A stretch of DNA of 49,475 nucleotides from Anaerolineales bacterium (lineage in GTDB: Bacteria > Chloroflexota > Anaerolineae > Anaerolineales > UBA4823), in contig CP070639.1 of NCBI GenBank assembly GCA_020354045.1, positions 3,037,618 through 3,087,092 on the forward strand, written 5' to 3'. Positions 9,330 through 17,905 of the stretch are shown piece after piece. Each line of letters opens with the position of its first letter. Positions within the stretch are counted from its first letter, which is position 1. The notes beneath the pieces were generated by a model. It was not told where the DNA came from and made no database searches. It saw only the letters and a list, made by a program, of their open reading frames with translations. Made by a program: the position numbers and the translations under genes.

Positions 9330-10853
9330 ATGAAGAGTCTACTTAAAAAATTACAGCTAATGTCATTAAATCCAGGTGCATGTTCAGGAATAAATGCATG
9401 GATTTCAGATCCGAAGGGCAAAGAACTGGTATCTTATAACCCATCAACTGGCGAACCAATAGCTTCTATTATTCAAGCCACATCCACTACTTATGAAAGG
9501 ATTACAAGTAACGCTCAGGCTGTCTTCGACTCCTGGCGAGAAGTGCCAGCACCAAAACGAGGTTTACTAATACATGATCTTGGGCAGGCTCTACGAGAAA
9601 TCAAAGAGCCTTTAGGCGATTTAGTAACACTCGAAATGGGCAAAATTCGTGCAGAAGGACATGGTGAAGTACAAGAGATGATCGATATTTGCGACTTCGC
9701 TGTAGGCTTATCACGGCAGCTTTATGGACTTAGCATGCACTCAGAGCGTCCTCGCCACAGAATGTACGAACAATGGCACCCTTTAGGCATTTTAGGATTG
9801 ATCACCTCTTTTAACTTTCCAGTTGCCGTTTGGTCGTGGAATTCAACCATTGCCTCCATTTGTGGTGATGTTGTTCTTTGGAAACCATCCTCCTATACGC
9901 CCCTTACAGCTGTGGCTGTCCAGCATATCGCCAACCAAGTTATGGCAGACCACGGGTTGCAAGGCATATTTAACCTGATAATTGGTTCAGGGCGTGACAT
10001 TGGCGATCTTCTGTTGAATGACACTCGCATACCATTGGTTTCCTTTACCGGATCGACACAGATTGGCAGGCACGTCTCTGAAACAGTTGCTCAAAGATTT
10101 GGGCGATCGATACTTGAATTAGGAGGCAATAATGCGATTGTGGTGACAGAAGATGCCGATCTTGAACTTGCTACCCGCGCCATTTTATTTGGCGCAGTTG
10201 GAACTGCTGGTCAACGATGTACAAGTACGCGCCGTGTCATCATGCACACAAGTATTGCTAAAGAACTAACTCAACGATTGACCAATGCCTATGCGCAGGT
10301 AACCATCGGAGATCCTCTCGAAGAGAATACACTGATGGGACCGCTGGTTATAAGGTCATCTGTTGAAGAGATGTTTGATGCAATCCAGAAAGCCTTAAAT
10401 GATTCAGGAGAAATCGTTTATGGTGGCAAAATGCTACCTGAATTAGGTCCAAATTTTGTTGAGCCAACAATCATCCGGATGCCCTTACAGACTGATATTG
10501 TTAAAACTGAAACCTTTGCTCCAATACTTTACCTACTTGAATATAACGATCTGGAAGAGGCAATCTCAATTCACAATGAAGTTCCCCAAGGTCTATCAAG
10601 TGCTATCTTTACCGAATCCATCCGTAAAGCCGAACAATTTTTGTCTGCCAAAGGATCAGACTGCGGCATCGCTAATGTAAATATTGGTACATCGGGGGCA
10701 GAGATTGGTGGGGCTTTTGGCGGAGAAAAGGAAACTGGTGGCGGGCGCGAATCAGGTTCGGATGCCTGGAAGGCTTATATGCGCCGTCAAACGAATACTA
10801 TAAACTGGTCACACGACCTGCCTCTTGCACAAGGAATTAAGTTTGGAGAATAA
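9330..10853 (+). CDS. ALDH7-type aldehyde dehydrogenase (aminoadipate semialdehyde dehydrogenase-like)
   Basis: A 507-residue NAD(P)-dependent aldehyde dehydrogenase. The catalytic Cys297 lies in GTAGQRCTSTRR and the general base Glu263 in LELGGNNAIVV. Both signatures are typical of the ALDH7 / antiquitin group, which oxidises 2-aminoadipate 6-semialdehyde (piperideine-6-carboxylate) in lysine catabolism. The C-terminal GGAFGGEKETGGGRESGSD also fits that group. It starts 49 bases after the GDH-CBS gene, suggesting one amino-acid degradation operon. No lysine aminotransferase or lysine dehydrogenase is visible nearby. Its stop codon is two bases from the end of a convergent gene. Confidence 0.9.
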   Translation: MKSLLKKLQLMSLNPGACSGINAWISDPKGKELVSYNPSTGEPIASIIQATSTTYERITSNAQAVFDSWREVPAPKRGLLIHDLGQALREIKEPLGDLVTLEMGKIRAEGHGEVQEMIDICDFAVGLSRQLYGLSMHSERPRHRMYEQWHPLGILGLITSFNFPVAVWSWNSTIASICGDVVLWKPSSYTPLTAVAVQHIANQVMADHGLQGIFNLIIGSGRDIGDLLLNDTRIPLVSFTGSTQIGRHVSETVAQRFGRSILELGGNNAIVVTEDADLELATRAILFGAVGTAGQRCTSTRRVIMHTSIAKELTQRLTNAYAQVTIGDPLEENTLMGPLVIRSSVEEMFDAIQKALNDSGEIVYGGKMLPELGPNFVEPTIIRMPLQTDIVKTETFAPILYLLEYNDLEEAISIHNEVPQGLSSAIFTESIRKAEQFLSAKGSDCGIANVNIGTSGAEIGGAFGGEKETGGGRESGSDAWKAYMRRQTNTINWSHDLPLAQGIKFGE

Positions 10854-10855
10854 GC

Positions 10856-11641
10856 CTACAAAATCTTTTCCATCATCCCAGCAACAGCCTGATAAACAGG
10901 AGAATCATCACCCAGCTCAACAAGCGGCTTTCCACTGAATTCAAATTCGACCAGCTGGGCATCTGCTGGCACGATCCCCAACAATGGAATATTCATCAAA
11001 TTTATCTTATCATCCAACGCATCCGGAATAACCCCGTTTAGGCGGTTAATGATAAGATAGGAATTTTCCACACGGATGTCTAATTCATGGCGCAGTTCGC
11101 CAATCCTCTCGGCGGTTACCAACCCCCGTTGCGTCGGATCGCTAACAATAAGCAAATGATTTACATCACGCGTTGTCCTGCGACTCAAGTGCTCCATGCC
11201 TGCTTCATTATCGATGACAACGTAACTGTAGTTCTTGCCCATCGCATCAACAACCTCGCGTAGGTTATGATTCACAGCACAATAGCACCCAGGTCCTTCC
11301 GATCTGCCCATTGCGATCAAATCAAAGCGTTCGCCCTCAGAAAGCGATGACCTGATTTGGTAATCGAGATATTCACGTTTACTTATCCCACCAGGCAAAG
11401 CACCCATCGCAGCACCTCCAGCAGTGAGTGAATCTTTCACCTGAGCCAACATATCCTCCCTGATATCACCAACAGTCCACTCCAAGTCCAGCCCTAAAAC
11501 CATGTTCAAATTGCTGCTTGGATCTGCATCAATTGCCAAAACAGAGCCTGATTTATTACGCACCAGATAGGCGATGATCATGCCTGCTATCGTTGTTTTC
11601 CCCACACCACCCTTACCAGCTAACGCGATTGTCTTTGTCAT
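10856..11641 (-). CDS. CooC-like P-loop ATPase (CO dehydrogenase maturation factor family)
   Basis: A 261-residue SIMIBI/MinD-type ATPase with the deviant Walker A motif GKGGVGKTT at the N-terminus. The CooC-specific metal-binding CxC motif appears in EGPGCYCAVN. Family members hydrolyse ATP while inserting nickel into the C-cluster of carbon monoxide dehydrogenase in the cytoplasm. GGAGG precedes ATG 11641 with good spacing. It is the second gene of a two-gene minus-strand operon, 25 bases after its paralogue. No CODH gene (cooS/acsA) is in the window, so the client protein is unknown. Confidence 0.85.
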   Translation of the reverse strand: MTKTIALAGKGGVGKTTIAGMIIAYLVRNKSGSVLAIDADPSSNLNMVLGLDLEWTVGDIREDMLAQVKDSLTAGGAAMGALPGGISKREYLDYQIRSSLSEGERFDLIAMGRSEGPGCYCAVNHNLREVVDAMGKNYSYVVIDNEAGMEHLSRRTTRDVNHLLIVSDPTQRGLVTAERIGELRHELDIRVENSYLIINRLNGVIPDALDDKINLMNIPLLGIVPADAQLVEFEFSGKPLVELGDDSPVYQAVAGMMEKIL

Positions 11642-11666
11642 TAAGGTGCCTCCAATCCTGGAAAAA

Positions 11667-12449
11667 TCAATCAGTCTCTATCATTTCAGATAGCTTATTT
11701 GCCATTTCAACAGCCGCAGACTTCAATTGTGGCAAATGTTCATATACGGCTATTCCCAGACGATCCGCTTCTTGCACACCAAGATTTGCTTGCAGGGTGC
11801 CTAGCAGCGGAATTCCCGGTGTCTCATTTTCCAAAAAGATAATCTCCTCCGGGACACGGATCTTATTACCAACCAACCACATTCTATTCAGACCAATGTC
11901 GGTGGCTAATTTTTTTATCTGTGCAGCCGTACCCAGACTGCGACGAGTTGGTTCTACAACAACCAGCATCGCATCAACAAAATCTACGGTTGCTCTTCCT
12001 AGGTGTTCCACACCAGCGTACATATCCAGTAACAGGATATCATCTTTGCGAAACAACAAGTGCGTAAAAAGTGTTTTCAGCATCGCGCTCTCTGGACAGA
12101 TACAGCCAGAGCCACCAATATCAACCGCACCCATCTCTAATAGTTTAACCCCTCTGTGAGTGACGCTGAATCGTTCAGGTATGTCATCCACACGCGGGTT
12201 GATAGTAAAAAAGCCTCCTACAGTACCTGGTTTCGCCCCCGTGCGCTCATAGATTAAATCATCCATATCCGAAATAGGCGCTAATTGTGCACGACGATCG
12301 TCCGGGAATCCCAATGCACCCGCCAGACAAGGAGATGGGTCTGCATCGACCGCCAACACATGACGTCCTGCATCTGCATATGCCTGCGATAATAATGCAG
12401 TTATCGTTGTTTTACCCACTCCGCCTTTTCCAGTTATGGCCAGTTTCAT
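11667..12449 (-). CDS. CooC-like P-loop ATPase, upstream paralogue
   Basis: About 260 residues, beginning MKLAITGKGGVGKTTI with a deviant Walker A. A Cys-x-Cys (GSGCICPESA) stands at the place of the CooC metal site. Roles in nickel insertion into CODH/ACS-type enzymes are known for this family. I place the start at 12449 because GGAGAG lies 7-10 bases upstream; an in-frame ATG at 12467 would add six residues that do not fit. It leads the operon with the 10856-11641 gene. Two differing CooC paralogues suggest two metalloenzyme clients or a heteromeric factor, which is inference. Confidence 0.85.
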   Translation of the reverse strand: MKLAITGKGGVGKTTITALLSQAYADAGRHVLAVDADPSPCLAGALGFPDDRRAQLAPISDMDDLIYERTGAKPGTVGGFFTINPRVDDIPERFSVTHRGVKLLEMGAVDIGGSGCICPESAMLKTLFTHLLFRKDDILLLDMYAGVEHLGRATVDFVDAMLVVVEPTRRSLGTAAQIKKLATDIGLNRMWLVGNKIRVPEEIIFLENETPGIPLLGTLQANLGVQEADRLGIAVYEHLPQLKSAAVEMANKLSEMIETD

Positions 12450-12629
12450 TATATGCACTCTCTCCATTTGCTCTGAAATTAAAAATACCTCAGGAGTATC
12501 GCATTAAAATTAGAAGTTTTCACACTTTCCATATTAAGCCCGAGTATTGTATCAAATATTAGAAGGAACACCATTTGTTGTTTTTTCAATATTAGAGATC
12601 GAAGGTATACAAATCTAAATGTGTTGCCG

Positions 12630-13466
12630 CTAAATGAAGAAATAAAATATCATAAAACTAAAGCAAAGTATTACTCCAAGAAAGACAAATGTAGCGATGA
12701 AATGGTGCAGTAGGCTTTGGACACCTTTCTCCTGATACGAAAGAATATAAGCGAATAATAAACCGGCTCCAAAACCGCCGATATGCCCCAAGTTATCCAC
12801 ACCAGGCATCAAGAAACCAAAGAGCAACCCTATCGCAGCCCATATACTCATCTGTCTGAAGATAGATGATCCAAAGGTGCCTCCTCTGTTGTGACCATAG
12901 AATATCAAGGCACCCAACAAACCGAATATTGCTCCAGATGCCCCTACGAAAAAGAAAGTTCCGGACCAAAACGAGATAATCGCGCCAACAATCCCCGACA
13001 GGCTGTATATGATCCAAAACCTGGATACACCAAACAGCTCTTCTACGAGTGGACCAATCCTGCGAAGCCAGAGCATATTGAAGGCAATGTGCAAAATACT
13101 GCCATGTAAATAGGTAGCAGTGACAAAACTCCACCAGCGCCCCTCTTGCCAGGGAATTATCCCGCCCATACCTAATTGATATAAAGTTTCTAGAGATGGA
13201 GATAGTAAGGCAAAAGGGTTGCCAGTAATTTGAACGCTCCTAAAATCCAACATTAGCGCCAAGATATAGAGGGATAGACATAGAAGAACAATCCCGTTGA
13301 TTAACGATGTATCACCATGCAATAAATCTCTCAGGATCGGTAGTGTTGCATAAAGTCTTGGTCGAATCAACCCGCAGTGCATACATGTATTGGAATTAAT
13401 TCCGATCAGGCGATTACATCTCGGGCATTGAAAACTCTTCCTTTGACAACCAGGGTTACGTTTCAT
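12630..13466 (-). CDS. Rhomboid family intramembrane serine protease with N-terminal zinc ribbon
   Basis: About 278 residues. The N-terminus has two Cys pairs (CPRCNRL...CMHCGL), a zinc-ribbon signature that should be cytoplasmic. Six or so hydrophobic segments follow, with a rhomboid core: HIAFNMLWL in the helix-2 region, catalytic Ser in GASGAIFG, and catalytic His in NLGHIGGFGAG. Rhomboids cleave transmembrane substrates within the bilayer. The ATG at 13466 is chosen; a GTG two codons upstream (13472) is possible. The start region overlaps nothing coding but lies head-to-head with the P450 promoter region. Confidence 0.88.
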   Translation of the reverse strand: MKRNPGCQRKSFQCPRCNRLIGINSNTCMHCGLIRPRLYATLPILRDLLHGDTSLINGIVLLCLSLYILALMLDFRSVQITGNPFALLSPSLETLYQLGMGGIIPWQEGRWWSFVTATYLHGSILHIAFNMLWLRRIGPLVEELFGVSRFWIIYSLSGIVGAIISFWSGTFFFVGASGAIFGLLGALIFYGHNRGGTFGSSIFRQMSIWAAIGLLFGFLMPGVDNLGHIGGFGAGLLFAYILSYQEKGVQSLLHHFIATFVFLGVILCFSFMIFYFFI

Positions 13467-13509
13467 GATCACTCAAGATTCTACCAAATGTATCCAATCC
13501 CTGATGTTA

Positions 13510-13525
13510 TGTGAATTAACTCACA
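13510..13525. promoter_or_regulatory. CRP/FNR-family palindrome upstream of P450
   Basis: The 16-base sequence TGTGAATTAACTCACA matches TGTGA-N6-TCACA exactly, the consensus for CRP-type regulators in other bacteria. It sits 7 bases upstream of a TATAAT hexamer (13533-13538), 29 bases before the P450 start codon and 43 bases from the rhomboid start. The position overlapping a possible -35 region would favour repression of the plus-strand promoter. That is inference, and the regulator is not encoded here. Confidence 0.5.
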
Positions 13526-13554
13526 GATTAGGTATAATATCTATGGAGGTCCAA

Positions 13555-14916
13555 ATGTTAAATGATGAATCGACTTTACCGCTTAAAGCAAGTGGTCCCC
13601 GCGGATACCCTTTGATTGGCGTAATACCACACCTCAGAAAAGACCCACTCAACTTTTTTCTTTCTACTGCCATCGAGTATGGAGATGTCGCCAAGTTAGA
13701 TTTAGGTCCCAGAGAATTTTATCTTGTTACGCAACCAGAATCGATCAAATATATTCTGCAAGACAATAATCGAAACTATCGTAAAGGCTACGATCAAGCA
13801 AAACCCTTACTTGGTGAGGGTCTGGTAACATCAGAGGGAAATTTTTGGCTGCAACAACGCAGGCTGATTCAACCATTATTTCTTCAATCTCAAATTGGAA
13901 GATACATCCCCTTCATAACAGCGGCAACCGATGAGATGCTGGCTGAATGGGAGATCCATGCATTAAATAACAAACCAGTGGATGTTGCCCATGAAATGAT
14001 GCGGCTGACACAGAAAATCATACTGCGTACAATGTTCAGCACGGACACAGGAGCAGAAACTGAACAAATCGCACATGCATTCGACATGTCACTTGAACAC
14101 CTTAATCAGATTCTGTTCTCCCCAAGCAGAATACTAGATCGATTACCAACACCCGCAAACATCCGTCACCGGCATGCACTGGAATATCTTAATAAATTTG
14201 TCTTCGATTTGATTTCCCAGCGCAGGCTAAGCAAAAAAGAAAGCAATGACTTGCTTTCACGTTTGATTCAGGCCAGGGATAGTGAAACAGGTTTGGGAAT
14301 GAGCGACCAACAAGTCCGCGACGAGGTTATGACGATCTTTCTAGCAGGTCATGAGACTACTGCAAATGCACTTGCCTGGACGTGGTACTTATTAGCTAAC
14401 AGTCCTGAACAATATGATTCCCTCGTAAGTGAAATTGATCAAGTTTTAGCCGGTCGTACGCCCACCGAAAATGATCTTGCAGCTCTAATCTTTTCCCGCA
14501 TGGTTTTTGATGAAACTTTGCGTCTGTATCCACCAGCCTGGATGTTTGCAAGACATGCGATCGAGGACGATGAGGTCGGCGGTTATTTCATTCCCGCAAA
14601 CTCAATGCTGATGATCAGCCCATATGTTACCCATCGCTTACCAGATATTTGGCACGATCCAGAATATTTTTACCCACAACGATTTAACTCTGAAAACATT
14701 GGGCAGCGACATAAATTCGCTTACTTCCCCTTTGGTGGTGGACCAAGAGTATGCATTGGCAATATGTTCGCCATTACAGAAGGGTTAATCATCCTGTCCA
14801 TGGTGACACAATACTTCAGGTTGAGCCTGGTTCCACAGCAAAACATCAAACCAACACCGATTGCTACGCTCCAGCCGAAGCCTGGTGTTTTCATGAATCT
14901 CATAGGAAGAAATTAG
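13555..14916 (+). CDS. Cytochrome P450
   Basis: A soluble bacterial-type P450 monooxygenase of 453 residues. The I-helix motif AGHETT is at 264-269, ExxR at Glu320-Arg323, and the heme-binding loop FPFGGGPRVCIG carries the axial Cys400. The frame is open to an ATG at 13465. The start at 13555 is preferred because GGAGG at 13545-13549 is five bases upstream and the N-terminus then fits (ASGPRGYPLIG proline-rich entry). The general look (DETLRLYPPAW) is like CYP110/CYP4-type fatty-acid or terpene hydroxylases, but the substrate is unknown. No ferredoxin or reductase gene is adjacent. A two-component pair follows 35 bases later. Confidence 0.93.
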   Translation: MLNDESTLPLKASGPRGYPLIGVIPHLRKDPLNFFLSTAIEYGDVAKLDLGPREFYLVTQPESIKYILQDNNRNYRKGYDQAKPLLGEGLVTSEGNFWLQQRRLIQPLFLQSQIGRYIPFITAATDEMLAEWEIHALNNKPVDVAHEMMRLTQKIILRTMFSTDTGAETEQIAHAFDMSLEHLNQILFSPSRILDRLPTPANIRHRHALEYLNKFVFDLISQRRLSKKESNDLLSRLIQARDSETGLGMSDQQVRDEVMTIFLAGHETTANALAWTWYLLANSPEQYDSLVSEIDQVLAGRTPTENDLAALIFSRMVFDETLRLYPPAWMFARHAIEDDEVGGYFIPANSMLMISPYVTHRLPDIWHDPEYFYPQRFNSENIGQRHKFAYFPFGGGPRVCIGNMFAITEGLIILSMVTQYFRLSLVPQQNIKPTPIATLQPKPGVFMNLIGRN

Positions 14917-14951
14917 ATAGCGCGCTAGGATGGTGGTGATGCAATAACCAG

Positions 14952-16025
14952 ATGCCAAATACAATAAGCCATACTGGCTCAATTCGTTCACGACTGGCTC
15001 GTGTGCCACTTTTTACCCAGATCGTTATCGCCAACTCCATCATAATAATCATGGGAGCCATTGGTGGTACCTTGTTAACCAGTCATTTAACAGACGTGGC
15101 GGCAGATGTATGGTTGATATTTCTTTTTGCAAGTATTGGCACCACAATGACCATATTGATTAATGGGTGGTTGATTAAAATCGCCCTGCGACCATTACGT
15201 GAGCTCAACCAAGTAATAAGCAGAGTACAAGCGGATTATGATAGTGATAAAACAGGAAGCAGCTATTTTCAACAAGCGGACCCAGACATTCCCCAAATGG
15301 CGGAAGGATTGAACCTGCTGGTTACACGATTAGAAGAGCACAACCGCCAACTCAAAGCATTATCAAAAAGAGCAATATCAGCTCAGGAGGAAGAAAGGAA
15401 AAGAATTGCACGCAGTTTGCATGATGATTCGGGGCAGGCTCTCTCCATGTTGATCATTAACCTTGAAAGACTGGAAAACATGTTACCCCCTGATCAAATC
15501 GATCTACATAACAAATTGGTCAAAACCCGCCAACTTGCATTGCAATCATTATCCGAACTACGTAAAATAATTTACGGGCTCCGCCCCACGGTCCTGGATG
15601 ACCTGGGTCTTGTCCCTGCAATTCGGTGGTATGCTCGTTCTACCCTCGAGGAAGTAGGCATTCGGGTAGACGTCATTGCAAAGGAGGATATCGGGCCAAT
15701 AAACGCTGAAATCAAGACTACATTATTTCGCATCGTCCAGGAAGCTATTAATAACATTGTTAAGCATAGTGCCGCCAAAACAGCTACAATATCTCTGAAT
15801 AAAAACAAACATCAATATATACTCCATGTGCAAGACGATGGACTCGGGTTTGATGTAGAAAAAAGCTCGGAACAAGCCATCCGATTGCAACAATGTGGAT
15901 TGCTAGGGATACGCGAACGAGCTGAACTTGTAAGAGCTGAAATTCGGGTTTCTTCTCAACAAGGCCACGGAACAAGGATAGAAGTGATGGTGCCCATACC
16001 CAAGCCAGGGGAGTATTCAGAATGA
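14952..16025 (+). CDS. NarL-type sensor histidine kinase
   Basis: A 357-residue membrane kinase. Two transmembrane helices (about residues 20-40 and 50-72) have almost no periplasmic loop between them. A HAMP-like linker (ALRPLRELNQVISRV) follows, then a HisKA_3 dimerisation domain with phospho-acceptor His157 in RSLHDDSGQA. The HATPase has an N-box (EAINNIVKHS), a G1 box (DDGLGFD) and GLLGIRER. The tiny extracytoplasmic part suggests sensing within the membrane or cytoplasm. The stop overlaps the response regulator start by four bases. No clear Shine-Dalgarno precedes ATG 14952. Confidence 0.93.
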   Translation: MPNTISHTGSIRSRLARVPLFTQIVIANSIIIIMGAIGGTLLTSHLTDVAADVWLIFLFASIGTTMTILINGWLIKIALRPLRELNQVISRVQADYDSDKTGSSYFQQADPDIPQMAEGLNLLVTRLEEHNRQLKALSKRAISAQEEERKRIARSLHDDSGQALSMLIINLERLENMLPPDQIDLHNKLVKTRQLALQSLSELRKIIYGLRPTVLDDLGLVPAIRWYARSTLEEVGIRVDVIAKEDIGPINAEIKTTLFRIVQEAINNIVKHSAAKTATISLNKNKHQYILHVQDDGLGFDVEKSSEQAIRLQQCGLLGIRERAELVRAEIRVSSQQGHGTRIEVMVPIPKPGEYSE

Positions 16026-16672
16026 CAACCATTCGTATCTTGCTGGCTGACGATCACACCATCGTTCGAGAAGGTATCCGCTCTTTGCTCGAGGATGAAG
16101 AGGATATGTCAGTGGTAGGTGAAGCCGAGGATGGGCATACTGCGATCCGTATTACGCATCAATTGAAACCTGATGTGATTTTGATGGATATTGCTATGCC
16201 ATTGTTGAACGGTTTGGAAGCTACCAGGCGGATCAAGGAGGACTATCCTGAGGCCAAGGTTTTGATCCTCACTATGCACGAAAACGAGGAATATATTCGT
16301 CAAGTGCTGGCTTCAGGTGCCATGGGTTATATTTTAAAAGATGCAGCTGCCCGCGATCTTCTGGGAGCGATCCGTACAGTTCACAAAGGGGAGATGATCC
16401 TCTCACCGGCTGTCACGCGTCTAGTTATTGAAGATTATTTGCGCTGGGGTGATCTGCAACCTGAAAAAAATTCGACAATACTCAGTCCACGCGAGCGAGA
16501 AGTACTTCAACTTATCGCAGAGGGGTACACAAATAAACAAATCGCCGAAATTCTGACCATATCTATAAAGACCGTCCAGACCCACCGCATGAATCTTATG
16601 AAAAAGTTAGATCTACATGATCGTGGTGAATTAATCAAATACGCCATTCAAAAGAAGATTATCGAGATCTAG
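16022..16672 (+). CDS. NarL/FixJ family response regulator
   Basis: A 216-residue protein. The receiver domain has acidic residues LLADDH near the N-terminus, phospho-acceptor Asp56 in ILMDIAMP and Lys in ILKDAAA. A LuxR-type helix-turn-helix follows (SPREREVLQLIAEGYTNKQIAEILTIS, split across about 157-183). It is translationally coupled to the kinase through a 4-base ATGA overlap and closed by a strong terminator. The pair may control the P450 upstream or the respiratory locus downstream. Both are inference from position. Confidence 0.95.
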   Translation: MTTIRILLADDHTIVREGIRSLLEDEEDMSVVGEAEDGHTAIRITHQLKPDVILMDIAMPLLNGLEATRRIKEDYPEAKVLILTMHENEEYIRQVLASGAMGYILKDAAARDLLGAIRTVHKGEMILSPAVTRLVIEDYLRWGDLQPEKNSTILSPREREVLQLIAEGYTNKQIAEILTISIKTVQTHRMNLMKKLDLHDRGELIKYAIQKKIIEI

Positions 16673-16691
16673 GATGTAGGAATAAGTTCTT

Positions 16692-16717
16692 GACCCTACC
16701 CAAGGTAGGGTCTTTTT
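16692..16717 (+). terminator. Rho-independent terminator of the two-component operon
   Basis: Perfect 9-bp stem GACCCTACC (16692-16700) and GGTAGGGTC (16704-16712), with a CAA loop and a run of T immediately after. This is the strongest terminator in the window. It isolates the regulator operon from the cytochrome locus. Confidence 0.9.
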
Positions 16718-16838
16718 ATATTTAAATCAGTTGTGAAAATAACTACATTAAGGTCAACACCTGATGAAAAATACCCCTAATTTTTGTAATGTTAATACGA
16801 AACTAATATATATGAGACATCCCTTGCAGAGGTTGTTC

Positions 16839-17876
16839 ATGAGGAAATATTACAAAAAAATTGTTCTGTTTACTCTCCTGCTCGTAATTGTGCTATTTGC
16901 GGGTGCGCTGGGGTTAATTACAACCCATGCTGGCACATTTTCTGATTCAGATAACAGAAATTCCAATGTTAAAAAACCTGATTTTGAGCAAATAAAAAAC
17001 ACGTTAGTGACCCAAGAGCGAAATGTCAATCTGAATGACCCATCAGCGAATCTACCTCCTCCAGAAAAAGACCCTTGTTTACATTGTCATATCAGTGGGG
17101 AGAATAAAAACCTTTGGATGCCATTTATTCGCTGGAGTCTATTCGGTGGTGTGGGGCTGGTATTTGCTTATGGACTATACCGGGGAACAAGCGCCTGGAG
17201 AATTCGCAAACCGTGGAGACCAATTCCGCAAACAGCGACTGAATGGTTAGACGAACGTTACAAGATTGTCGAACCAATCTCCAAAGTACTGAACAAACCG
17301 GTTCCGAAGTTTGCCCTTCGCTGGTGGTATTGCCTGGGTGGCATAACAGCATTTCTGTTTATCGTCCAGGGAATAACAGGCATAATGTTATCTTTTTACT
17401 ATAAGCCTACACCAGAAGCAGCCTACGCCAGTATCCAGTACATTGAGACGCAGGTGCGCTTTGGCTCAGCGGTGCGTATGATCCACCACTGGGCAGCCAA
17501 TGGAATGATTGTCATGTGCATTGCCCATATGCTGCGCGTTTTTATCATGGGTGCTTACAAGCCTCCAAGAGAATTAAACTGGGTTAGCGGAGTGGTATTG
17601 CTGGGTCTGACTTTGTTATTTGGGTTTACTGGTTACCTCTTACCCTGGGATCAACGTGCTTATTGGGCAACCACCGTTGGCACCGAGATAGCCGGCAGCA
17701 TTCCAGGAATCGGCAATCTTGCTCTGGTCTTTCTCAGAGTTGGATGGGACGTTGGCGCACTGACACTAAGCCGATTCTACAGTTTGCATGTTTTAGTCAC
17801 TCCTTTAGCAACCCTATTATTTATGCTTTCCCATTTCTTAATGGTCAGACGCCAGGGTGTTGCCAGACCTTTATAG
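16839..17876 (+). CDS. Cytochrome b6-like subunit with N-terminal CxxCH heme-c site
   Basis: A 345-residue membrane protein. It has an N-terminal helix (KIVLFTLLLVIVLFAGALGLI), then an extracytoplasmic segment with one CxxCH motif (CLHCH, residues 80-84) that should bind a c-type heme. Another helix and the four-helix cytochrome b N-terminal core follow. Paired His ligands for two b hemes are visible in MIHHWAANG / CIAHMLRV and in SLHVLVTP / LSHFLMV. It forms the quinol-oxidising core with the next gene. ATG 16839 has AGAGG six bases upstream. In-frame ATGs at 16764 and 16812 would lengthen it. Confidence 0.88.
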   Translation: MRKYYKKIVLFTLLLVIVLFAGALGLITTHAGTFSDSDNRNSNVKKPDFEQIKNTLVTQERNVNLNDPSANLPPPEKDPCLHCHISGENKNLWMPFIRWSLFGGVGLVFAYGLYRGTSAWRIRKPWRPIPQTATEWLDERYKIVEPISKVLNKPVPKFALRWWYCLGGITAFLFIVQGITGIMLSFYYKPTPEAAYASIQYIETQVRFGSAVRMIHHWAANGMIVMCIAHMLRVFIMGAYKPPRELNWVSGVVLLGLTLLFGFTGYLLPWDQRAYWATTVGTEIAGSIPGIGNLALVFLRVGWDVGALTLSRFYSLHVLVTPLATLLFMLSHFLMVRRQGVARPL

Positions 17877-17905
17877 CCAAAATATAAAATATCTCAGGAG
17901 TTGTA

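Noticed and set aside
13465-13554. Upstream ATG that would extend the P450 by 30 residues
   Set aside because: The extension has no RBS, would cover the CRP-type palindrome and TATAAT box, and is replaced by a well-spaced GGAGG before ATG 13555.
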